Assembly (NCBI GenBank): GCA_964242335.1
Contig: CAXTAY010000017.1
Span: 1 to 64,000, forward strand
DNA: 64,000 nt
Origin: Lichenicoccus sp964242335
Lineage (GTDB): Bacteria; Pseudomonadota; Alphaproteobacteria; Acetobacterales; Acetobacteraceae
Reading direction: 5' to 3'
The notes under the pieces are model-generated. The model did not search any database and was not told the DNA's origin. It worked only from the letters and a program-made list of their open reading frames with translations. The translations under genes were made by a program, and so were the position numbers. This document shows, one piece after another, positions 53,237 through 61,352 of the stretch; position 1 is the first letter of the stretch; each line of letters opens with the position of its first letter.

Positions 53237-53752
53237 ATGACGACGACCGCCGTTTCCGCCCCGACCACCCGAACCGCATCGCGCACCGTGGCCGGTGGCG
53301 CGCCGCCGGTCGCCTCGCGCTTGGTGCTGCTGCTCGTGATCGGCATCGCCGGTGCGGCCGGGTTCGCCGCCGCGGCGACGCAAGGATCGCAGGCGGCGTC
53401 CTACGCCGATCCCGACCTGGCGCGGCTGCTGCGCGCGATGGCGCTGCTGAAGGCGCTGATCGCTTCCGCCGCCGTCGCCGCCATGCTTTGGCGGCTCGGC
53501 GGCCCGGTGACGCTGCCCCGGCTCGCCGCCTACGCCGCCGCGGGCGCCGCGATGGCCGCCGGTCCCGGGCTGATCTGGAGCATGACGCACATCGGCGCCG
53601 GGGCGCTGCTGCTGCATGGCGGCCTGCTCGCGGGCGTCCTGCTGCTCTGGCGCGACCCGGAGGTCAGCCGGCGGCTGGCGGAGATGGTGGCGGCACGCCG
53701 GGCGATGTCAGGAACTCCAGGCACAGCGAGACGAAACCCTCCGGATCGGTGA
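53237..53752 (+). CDS. Hypothetical membrane protein
   Basis: Not recognised. 171 residues from ATG 53237, preceded by GGGAGCAGGACCAGG. Hydrophobic segments lie at LVLLLVIGIAGAAGFAAA, ALIASAAVAAMLW, LAAYAAAGAAMAAGPGL and IGAGALLLHGGLLAGVLLLW, suggesting four membrane helices. It is 27 bp after the YihY gene and probably co-transcribed. The last 89 bases overlap the end of convergent rutD, so its C-terminus or that of rutD is read on both strands. Confidence 0.6.
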   Translation: MTTTAVSAPTTRTASRTVAGGAPPVASRLVLLLVIGIAGAAGFAAAATQGSQAASYADPDLARLLRAMALLKALIASAAVAAMLWRLGGPVTLPRLAAYAAAGAAMAAGPGLIWSMTHIGAGALLLHGGLLAGVLLLWRDPEVSRRLAEMVAARRAMSGTPGTARRNPPDR

Positions 53753-54539
53753 CGTTGCAGGCGTGGCCGCCATCCAGCCGGGCGAGGCGCGAGCCCGGCA
53801 GCGCAGCGTGCAGCCGCTCCGAGCACACCGGCGGCACCAGCAGGTCGTCGTGCGAGGCGACGATCAGGGTGCGGCAGGCGAGCCGCGGCGCCAGCGCGGT
53901 GCCGTCGAAGGCGAGCAAGGCCGCGATCCGGCGCAGGGTGTTGTCGATGCCGGGGAAATGCGCGCGCGCCTGCGCCTCGTCGCGCGCCAGCCGCGTCGCG
54001 TGCGCCGCCATCCAGCGCGACGGATAAAGGAACAGCGGCTGCGCCCGCAGGTAGGCGTCGATGCCGGCATGCAGCAGCAGGTCGCGGCGCACCGCGAAGC
54101 AGCGCGCGGTGTGGGCGTCGGCGCGCAGCCAGCCATTGACGATGACGAGGTCGCTGACCCGCGCCGGATGCCGTGCGGCGAGGCTGAGCCCGATCAGCCC
54201 GCCGAGCGCGTGGCCGATGATCCGGCAGCGCGCGGCACCGACGCGGTCCAGCACCTGCGACGCGTCGTCCGCCATCGCCTCGATGCTGGTGGGATCTGGC
54301 AGCACGCCGAGGCTGCGGCCGGTGCCGCGCTGGTCGTAGGTGACGACGCGGTAGTGCCGTGCCAGGGCATCCAGGTTGTCCGCCCAGTAGCCGCCGGCGC
54401 CGCCGAGGCCCGCGCACAGCAGCAGCACCTCGCCGTCCTGCGGGCCATGGACGTCGAGGTGGATCAGGTCCAGGCCGGCTTGCCGAGATGCGCGATGCTG
54501 GCGATCTCGACCAGGGCGTCGGGCTTCACCAGGCCGCAC
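53664..54539 (-). CDS. rutD: RutD-like alpha/beta hydrolase
   Basis: Proposed aminoacrylate hydrolase of the Rut uracil pathway. The alpha/beta-hydrolase fold begins at LDVHGPQDGEVLLLCAGLGG; YDQRGTGRS follows, the nucleophile elbow is GHALGG, in which Ala replaces the usual Ser, and the His region is DGGHACN near the end. The start is unresolved: GTG 54539 is inside rutC and gives an N-terminus unlike the family, while CTG codons at 54473 or 54467 would fit better. In any case rutC and rutD overlap. The missing Ser also raises the question of activity. Confidence 0.8.
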   Translation of the reverse strand: MRPGEARRPGRDRQHRASRQAGLDLIHLDVHGPQDGEVLLLCAGLGGAGGYWADNLDALARHYRVVTYDQRGTGRSLGVLPDPTSIEAMADDASQVLDRVGAARCRIIGHALGGLIGLSLAARHPARVSDLVIVNGWLRADAHTARCFAVRRDLLLHAGIDAYLRAQPLFLYPSRWMAAHATRLARDEAQARAHFPGIDNTLRRIAALLAFDGTALAPRLACRTLIVASHDDLLVPPVCSERLHAALPGSRLARLDGGHACNVTDPEGFVSLCLEFLTSPGVPPPSPPAAG

Positions 54540-54862
54540 TGGATGCAGTAGCGCGCCGGCTTGTCGCCGGGGAAGTACTCCGCATAGACGGCGTTGAGTG
54601 CCGCGTAGTCGGCCCAGTCGCGCAGGAAGATCATGTTGAAGGTCACGTCAGCCATGCTGCCGCCGGCGGCGGCGATGACCCGGCCGATGCTCTCCAGCAC
54701 GTGCCGCGTCTGCGCCGCCGCGTCGCCCGGATGCACCACCTCGTTGTTGGCATCGAACGGCAGCGTGCCCGACACGTAGACCACGCCGTCGGCCAGGGCG
54801 CCGGGCGAGAACGGCGCGATCGGCGTCGAGCTGCCGCGCGGGATGATCGGCTGCATCGGCAT
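54464..54862 (-). CDS. rutC: RutC-like 3-aminoacrylate deaminase (RidA family)
   Basis: 132-residue RidA/YjgF protein acting on the 3-aminoacrylate made in uracil degradation. Motifs: PIAPFSPGALADGVVYVSGTLPFD, TRHVLESIGRVIAAAG and RYCIQCGLVKPDALVEIASIAH, containing the Arg and Cys typical of RutC. ATG 54862 has GGAG eight bases upstream. It is 12 bp after rutB and overlaps rutD. Confidence 0.93.
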   Translation of the reverse strand: MPMQPIIPRGSSTPIAPFSPGALADGVVYVSGTLPFDANNEVVHPGDAAAQTRHVLESIGRVIAAAGGSMADVTFNMIFLRDWADYAALNAVYAEYFPGDKPARYCIQCGLVKPDALVEIASIAHLGKPAWT

Positions 54863-54874
54863 GCTGGCTGCTCC

Positions 54875-55609
54875 TCAGTCCGCGACCTGGCCGAGAGCGC
54901 CGCAGAAATCGCCGACGTTGGAGACCCAGCCGAAGAAGGTCTCGATGTTGTAGAGTGCGGCCTTCTGCACGAACTCGGGTCCGGCCTGGTGGGTCGCGTC
55001 CTCCAGCACGATGCCGAAATACTCCAGGAAGAAGCCGTCGCGCAGGGTGGACTCGACGCACACGTTGGTGGCGATGCCGGTGAAGACCAGCGTGCGTATG
55101 CCGCGCGCGCGCAGCATGGAGTCCAGCTGGGTATTGTAGAAGGCGCTGTAGCGCGGCTTGGCGATCACGATGTCGGCCGGCTGCGGGGTCAGCGCGTCGA
55201 CCAGCGCGTAGTCCCAGCTGCCCTTGGCGAGCAGGCTGCCGGCGAGCTCCGGCCGCTTGCGCATGGTCTTGAGCGCGTTCGACTTGTGGTAGTTCGGCGA
55301 GCCCGGCCCGCCAGCCTCGACATAGTCCGGATCCCAGCCGTTCTGGAAGTAGACCACCGTCATCCCGGCGGCGCGCGCGGCCGCCACCGCCTTGACGATC
55401 GCCAGGATCGCATCCTGGGCGCCGCCGATGTCGAAGCCGGCGATGTCGAGATAGCCGCCCTTGCTGGCGTAGGCGTTCTGCATGTCCACCACCACCAGCG
55501 CCGCATGGCGCGGATCCAGCGACAGCGGTTCCGGGCGTGCCGGCAGGGTGACGCGGCGGGCGCCGGCGCCGGGTTCGAGGGTCGCGGTGCCGGGGGTGAC
55601 GACGGTCAT
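54875..55609 (-). CDS. rutB: Ureidoacrylate amidohydrolase (isochorismatase family)
   Basis: Hydrolyses (Z)-3-ureidoacrylate peracid to carbamate and aminoperacrylate in the Rut pathway. 244 residues. The Asp-Lys-Cys triad lies in VVDMQNAY, IAKPRYSAFYNT and GIATNVCVEST. FQNGWDPDYVEAGGPGSPNYHKSN is a typical RutB segment. Its ATG (55609) follows the rutA stop directly with no spacer. Confidence 0.94.
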   Translation of the reverse strand: MTVVTPGTATLEPGAGARRVTLPARPEPLSLDPRHAALVVVDMQNAYASKGGYLDIAGFDIGGAQDAILAIVKAVAAARAAGMTVVYFQNGWDPDYVEAGGPGSPNYHKSNALKTMRKRPELAGSLLAKGSWDYALVDALTPQPADIVIAKPRYSAFYNTQLDSMLRARGIRTLVFTGIATNVCVESTLRDGFFLEYFGIVLEDATHQAGPEFVQKAALYNIETFFGWVSNVGDFCGALGQVAD

Positions 55610-56698
<1,089 letters not shown>

Positions 56699-56765
56699 GC
56701 CGCACTCCGCGCAAGTTGCTCCGGTGCAGGCAAGCGACGTGCCAAGCGGCTGGTCCCGCGCCGGC

Positions 56766-58346
56766 TCAAACCGTGGCGGAGCCGGTCAGGGCGTCGAACA
56801 GCGCCTGTCCGTCCGGTCGCCCGAGGCCGGTGCAGGCGTTCCAGCCCGGACCGGCCTCGTAGCCGATCTGCGTCCCTTCCGGCTTGTTGTCGCCCTGGGT
56901 GATCTGCGTGGTCAGTGCCGCGTTCGAGCTCACCGCCGCGTAGAGGAAGTCGGGCAGGAAGCCGACCGGCTTGGCCGCCTTCTCGCTGATCAGCGCGGTC
57001 AGCCCTGCCCAGAGCGGCGCCACCGCGCTGGTGCCGCCGACCACCTCCTTCTTGCCGTCCACGACCACCACGTAGCCGCTGGCCGGAGCCGCGCTGCCGG
57101 CGACGTCGGGCACGCCGCGACCCTTGCGGCCGCCATTGACGCTGACCGGCAGCTTGGCGTGCGCCTGGAAGGCCGGCACCGCGAACAGGTCGCTGATGCC
57201 GCCGCCGGTGCCGCTGCTGGAATCGTTCCAGACCACTTCCTGGGTGATCGCGCTGCCGCCCGCCGTGACGTGGGTGCCGCCGCAGCCGATCGCGTACGGC
57301 GAGGAGGCCGGGAAGTCGACATGCGCCTTGCCGTCGCTGACGCCGTCGGTGGCGAGGTTGTCGCCCGAGGCCACGTAGACCGAGAGGCCGAGTGCGCCGG
57401 CCTCCTGCAGCACCGTGTTCATCGTCGTCACCGCCTGCGTCTCCCAGGTGGATTCCGCGCCGCCCCAGGAGATCGAGATCACCGAGGGCTTGTTGGTGGT
57501 GTCGTGCGCCGCCTGGCTGATCGCGTCGGCGAAGCCGGAGTTGGTGTTGGGCGTGAAGTAGACCACGATCTCCGCACCCGGCGCCACGCCGCCGGCCACC
57601 TGGATATCGAGCGCCACCTCGCCGTCCGCGTCCGACCCGGACTGGTCGTTGGTGCCGCCATCCACCGAGACCGCGATCACCCGCGGCGGCTTCAGCCCCA
57701 TCGCCTTGAACGCCTGCGTCGTGTCCTTGGCGCGGAAGCCGCCGCCGAGCTCGATCAGCGCGATGGTCACCCCGGCGCCGGTGACGTCGGTCGGGAAACC
57801 GTACAGCTGCCCGACCCGGTTCGGCTCGAAGCTGGCCGGCTGCGCCCGCCTCGGCCGCACGATCCGGGTGTGCGCCACCGGGCGGCCGTCGAGGCCGAGC
57901 ACGGACTCAACCACCCCGTGCAGGTCGCTCGGCACGGCCAGGGTGCCGGTGCGGCCGTGATAGCTGCGGCCCTCCTCCTCGTACATCGCGAGCTTGGCGC
58001 CGAACGTCTCCTCCATGTTCTCCGAGGGGCCGGCGGCGCGGATCAGGCGGCGCGCCGGATCGACCGACAGCACGGTCAACCCGTGCTCGGCGAGGAACGC
58101 CTCGACCCGGCGGAAATCCTCGCGGTGCGACACGGTGCGGTGTGCCGCGAGCTGATGCCGGCGCTCGTCGATGCTGCCGGTCAGCCTGGTCTGGTCGGTA
58201 TGATGCTGGTCGCGCGGCTTCAGGTAGATGCTGATCTCCATGCGCTGCCCCTTGGGCACCGCGCCGAGATGACGCGCGCGCGCCGGTGCCTCGCGGTGGC
58301 TGCCGGCGATCTCGGTGCGCTGCGTGCTGTCCGTCGCTTCCGTCAT
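56766..58346 (-). CDS. S53 (sedolisin/kumamolisin) serine-carboxyl peptidase
   Basis: Acid-acting endopeptidase family member with an activation propeptide. 526 residues: prodomain to about residue 170, then the subtilisin-like catalytic domain. The catalytic set is present, E243 and D247 in GEVALDIQV, oxyanion D329 in ASGDN and S440 in GGTSAVAP, matching kumamolisin E78, D82, D164 and S278. At the C-terminal calcium site, the Asp residues of kumamolisin (316 and 338) are Gln481 and Asn503 here. No signal peptide is visible at the N-terminus. The peptidase lies 17 bp after phnW on the same strand. Confidence 0.9.
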   Translation of the reverse strand: MTEATDSTQRTEIAGSHREAPARARHLGAVPKGQRMEISIYLKPRDQHHTDQTRLTGSIDERRHQLAAHRTVSHREDFRRVEAFLAEHGLTVLSVDPARRLIRAAGPSENMEETFGAKLAMYEEEGRSYHGRTGTLAVPSDLHGVVESVLGLDGRPVAHTRIVRPRRAQPASFEPNRVGQLYGFPTDVTGAGVTIALIELGGGFRAKDTTQAFKAMGLKPPRVIAVSVDGGTNDQSGSDADGEVALDIQVAGGVAPGAEIVVYFTPNTNSGFADAISQAAHDTTNKPSVISISWGGAESTWETQAVTTMNTVLQEAGALGLSVYVASGDNLATDGVSDGKAHVDFPASSPYAIGCGGTHVTAGGSAITQEVVWNDSSSGTGGGISDLFAVPAFQAHAKLPVSVNGGRKGRGVPDVAGSAAPASGYVVVVDGKKEVVGGTSAVAPLWAGLTALISEKAAKPVGFLPDFLYAAVSSNAALTTQITQGDNKPEGTQIGYEAGPGWNACTGLGRPDGQALFDALTGSATV

Positions 58347-58363
58347 GGCGCGTTAAATCCTTG

Positions 58364-59458
58364 CTAAACTGCCCGTGCGAAGCTTGGCGTGACCTGAGCG
58401 ATGCACGCAACGGCCCTGGCGATGTCGCGCGCGTCGATCGCGCCGATGCAGCCGATCCGGAACGACGCCGCCGCGGTCAGCTTGCCGGGATAGATCACGA
58501 CACCCAGCCCGTGCAGCGCGTCGTAGAACCGGCTGAAATCGAACGGCGGCGGCGGCTCGTCGAAGCTCGCGATGATCGGCGACTGCAGCTCCGGACGCAG
58601 CGTCGCGGCGTAGCCCAATGCCCGCATGCCCTCGATCAACACCGCGTGGTTGCGTCCGTAGCGGGCCAGCCGGGCGGGCGGGCCGCCTTCCGCATCGAGC
58701 TGGTCGATTGCGGCATCGAGCGCCGCCGCCACCTGCACCGGCGGGGTGAAGCGCCACTGGCCGTCGCGCTCGAAGCCGCTCCACTGCGCGTGCAGGTCCA
58801 GCCCCAGGCTGTGCGAGCGGCCGGCGCACGCCGCGAGATGCGCCCGCTCGGCGATGACGAAGGCGATCCCGGGCACGCCCTCGAGGCACTTGTTCGACGA
58901 GGCCATCACCGCGCAGGCGCGGGTCCGGCGCAGGTCGATCGGCAGCGCGCCGAAGCTGCTCATCGCGTCGACCAGCAGGCGCCGGCCATGCGTGGCCACC
59001 ACCGCGGCCACCGCCTCCAGCGGGTTGCGCAGGCCGGTGCTGGTCTCGCAATGCACGACCGCGACGTCGGTGACCTCGCGGTCGTCGCGCAGCATCACGT
59101 CCACCCGCGCGGCCGCGACCGGCTCGGTCTCCGGCCAGCTCTCGCAGCGCACGGCGCGGCCGATCTGCCGCGCGATGGCGGCGATGCGCTGCCCGTAGGC
59201 GCCGTTGGCCAGCACCAGCAGCTTGCCGTCGCGCGGCACCAGCGTGCCGACCGCGGCCTCCACCGCGAAGGTGCCGCTGCCGGCGATCGGCACCGTCTCG
59301 TGGCTCGCCTCGCCGTGCACCAGTGCGCGCAGGCGGGCCCGCAGCCGCGCGGTCAGGGCGATGAAGGCAGGGTCGCGCGATCCCCAGTCGCGTCCGAGTG
59401 CCGCGCGGGTCACGTCGCTGGTGGTCAGCGGGCCGGGGGTCAGGAGCAGGGTTCTCAA
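58364..59458 (-). CDS. phnW: 2-Aminoethylphosphonate-pyruvate transaminase
   Basis: PLP class-V aminotransferase interconverting phosphonoacetaldehyde plus alanine and 2-aminoethylphosphonate plus pyruvate. 364 residues that follow PhnW closely: LLLTPGPLTTSD, SGTFAVEAAVGTLVPRDGK, VDAMSSFGALPIDL (Asp164), SSNKCLEGVPG with the PLP Lys190, HSLGLDLHAQW, and VIYPGKLT...FRIGCIG. TTG 59458 must be the start because an in-frame TAG lies just upstream. No phosphonatase (PhnX) or C-P lyase gene is nearby, and PEP mutase and phosphonopyruvate decarboxylase are at 31-34 kb, so a biosynthetic role is inferred. Divergent from the lipid genes starting at 59551. Confidence 0.92.
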   Translation of the reverse strand: MRTLLLTPGPLTTSDVTRAALGRDWGSRDPAFIALTARLRARLRALVHGEASHETVPIAGSGTFAVEAAVGTLVPRDGKLLVLANGAYGQRIAAIARQIGRAVRCESWPETEPVAAARVDVMLRDDREVTDVAVVHCETSTGLRNPLEAVAAVVATHGRRLLVDAMSSFGALPIDLRRTRACAVMASSNKCLEGVPGIAFVIAERAHLAACAGRSHSLGLDLHAQWSGFERDGQWRFTPPVQVAAALDAAIDQLDAEGGPPARLARYGRNHAVLIEGMRALGYAATLRPELQSPIIASFDEPPPPFDFSRFYDALHGLGVVIYPGKLTAAASFRIGCIGAIDARDIARAVACIAQVTPSFARAV

Positions 59459-59550
59459 GGCGGTGCCCGTCCACTACATGTCCGCGTGTCGAGCGGACGA
59501 CACGGTCGGCGCGCAGCTTGCCCGAGCAGCGATGGAGACGGAAGGCAGGC

Positions 59551-60627
59551 ATGAAGCTTCTGACCCTGATCGGCGCCGCGCTCGGCACCGGCCTGACCGT
59601 CTGGCTGCTGGCCCGCTTCGGACTCGGCCACGTGCTGGAGCTGCTGCACCAGGCCGGCTGGGGCATCGTGCTGGTGATCGCCTTCCACCTGCTGCAGGTG
59701 CTGTTCTCCGCCGCCGGCTGGCGCGCGATCGCCGGCGAGGCGCCGCCGCGGCCGTCGCTGGCCGGGTTCTTCGTGCTGCGCTGGGTGCGCGAGGGGGTGA
59801 ACAACCTGCTGCCGGTGGCGCAGGTCGGCGGCGAGTTCGTGGTCGCGCGCCTGCTGGCGCGCCGCGGCATGACCCTGACCCGCGCCACCGCCTGCACGAT
59901 CTGCGACCTGAGCATCGAGATGGTGACGCAGATCCTGTTCACCATCGCCGGGCTGCTGACGCTGCTGGCGCTGCTGGGGCGCAGCCAGGTCACCGACGAG
60001 GTGGTCGGCGGCATCGCCGTCGCCTGCCTCGCGGCACTCGGCTTCGTCGGCGCCCAGCTGCTCGGGCTCGCCGGACTGGTCGAGCGCGGCCTGACCCGGC
60101 TCGCCGGTGCGCTGGGCTGGCACGGGATGGGCGAGCTCGTCGGGCTGCAGCAGGCGATCACCTCGCTCTACCGCTCGCCGCGCAACCTGTCGCTGGCGCT
60201 GCTGCACCAGTCGGTCTCCTGGCTGCTCGGTTCGGTCGAGGTCTGCCTGGCACTGCACTTCCTCGGCCACGATGCGAGCCTGGGCGAGGGGCTGGTGATC
60301 GAGAGCCTGGCCCAGGCGGTCAAGGCGGCAAGCTTCATCGTGCCCGGGGCACTCGGCATCTCCGAGGGTGGCTTCGTCGTGGTGGGCGCACTGTTCGGAC
60401 TGCCGCCCGCGGTCTCGATCGCACTCGCGCTGATCAAGCGGCTGCGCGAGATCGCGCTCGGCCTTCCTTCGCTGGCAGCCTGGCAGTGGCTGGAGCATCA
60501 TCAGGGGCGGACCCCGACGGGACGGCCCGAGGTGCTGCAGCCGCTGCGCGCCGCCGTGGCGTTCCGGCCGGAGACCGGCAGGAGCGGCACGGCAGAGGCT
60601 GCCTTGGATTACGGAGACGCGCCTTGA
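59551..60627 (+). CDS. HpnL-like membrane protein (LPG synthase/flippase fold)
   Basis: 358-residue inner-membrane protein of the UPF0104/lysylphosphatidylglycerol-synthase transmembrane family, with about eight hydrophobic segments. The closest subgroup by motif is the hopanoid-locus protein HpnL: WVREGVNNLLPVAQVGGEFVVARLL near the middle, and VPGALGISEGGFVVVGALFGLPPA toward the end. Such proteins are thought to flip or handle lipids; the substrate is unknown. ATG 59551 follows GGAAGGCAGG. Its stop overlaps the TTG of the CDP-alcohol phosphatidyltransferase, and hpnN follows, supporting a lipid role. Confidence 0.82.
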   Translation: MKLLTLIGAALGTGLTVWLLARFGLGHVLELLHQAGWGIVLVIAFHLLQVLFSAAGWRAIAGEAPPRPSLAGFFVLRWVREGVNNLLPVAQVGGEFVVARLLARRGMTLTRATACTICDLSIEMVTQILFTIAGLLTLLALLGRSQVTDEVVGGIAVACLAALGFVGAQLLGLAGLVERGLTRLAGALGWHGMGELVGLQQAITSLYRSPRNLSLALLHQSVSWLLGSVEVCLALHFLGHDASLGEGLVIESLAQAVKAASFIVPGALGISEGGFVVVGALFGLPPAVSIALALIKRLREIALGLPSLAAWQWLEHHQGRTPTGRPEVLQPLRAAVAFRPETGRSGTAEAALDYGDAP

Positions 60628-61280
60628 GAAACGACACCTGGACCCACGCCCTGGCCCGCCTCGCGGTCCGCCCGCTGCTCGGCACGCGGGTGACGCCGAA
60701 CCACCTGACCACGCTGCGGCTGCTGACCGGGCTCGCCGCCTGCATCTGCCTGGCGGTCGGCCCTGATACGCTGCGAGGGGGGCTGCATGGCGCGCTGTTC
60801 TGGGGCGGCCTGCTCTGGGTCCTGTCCGCCTTCCTCGACCGCGCCGACGGCGAGCTGGCGCGCATCGGCGACATGATGAGCCCGGGCGGCCATCGCTACG
60901 ATACCCTGGTCGATGACGCGGTCAACGGCCTGTTCTTCCTGGCGATCGGGATCGGCCTGCGGCACGCGCACCTGCTCGGTCACGATCTGGGGCTGTGGAC
61001 GATCGGGTTCGGCGCGCTGTCCGGGGTCCTGCTGCTGGCGTGCAACCGCATGTCGGAGATCTACGAGACCCGGGCGCCGGGTCCGCGGATCTGGTCCGGC
61101 GCCTGGGGCTTCCATCCCGACGATGCGCTCTACCTGCTCGGCCCCGCCGCCTGGTTCGGCCTGCTGCTGCCGGTCCTGCTGGGAGCGATGCTCGGCACCT
61201 CCGTAATGACGTTCCTCACCGCGATCAAGCTGTCGCGGCTGCGACACAGGATGTCTTCCCTCGATCCCGTCCAGGGCTAG
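60624..61280 (+). CDS. CDP-alcohol phosphatidyltransferase family enzyme
   Basis: Integral membrane transferase that joins a CDP- or CMP-activated group to an alcohol-bearing lipid or head group. 218 residues. The complete catalytic pattern D(x)2DG(x)2AR(x)8G(x)3D(x)3D is present, with D72, D75, D93 and D97. TTG 60624 overlaps the preceding stop (TTGA) and has GGAG seven bases upstream. The substrate is not determined by sequence. Given PhnW divergently encoded next door and PntC-type enzymes in the window, transfer of aminoethylphosphonate from CMP to diacylglycerol is a reasonable hypothesis; ordinary phospholipid or inositol-type products are alternatives. Confidence 0.88.
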   Translation: MRNDTWTHALARLAVRPLLGTRVTPNHLTTLRLLTGLAACICLAVGPDTLRGGLHGALFWGGLLWVLSAFLDRADGELARIGDMMSPGGHRYDTLVDDAVNGLFFLAIGIGLRHAHLLGHDLGLWTIGFGALSGVLLLACNRMSEIYETRAPGPRIWSGAWGFHPDDALYLLGPAAWFGLLLPVLLGAMLGTSVMTFLTAIKLSRLRHRMSSLDPVQG

Positions 61281-61352
61281 GCCTTGCGTCGCGAGAACCG
61301 GAACCGCGGCGGCCCCGGCCCGCTTTCTTCAGCCGTCCGCTAGGGTGAGATC

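Noticed and set aside
58364..59458. PhnW as part of an AEP degradation (phosphonatase) pathway
   Set aside because: No phnX, phnA/phnY aldehyde route or phosphonate transporter is nearby, while the biosynthetic enzymes are in the window; degradation is still possible if such genes lie elsewhere.
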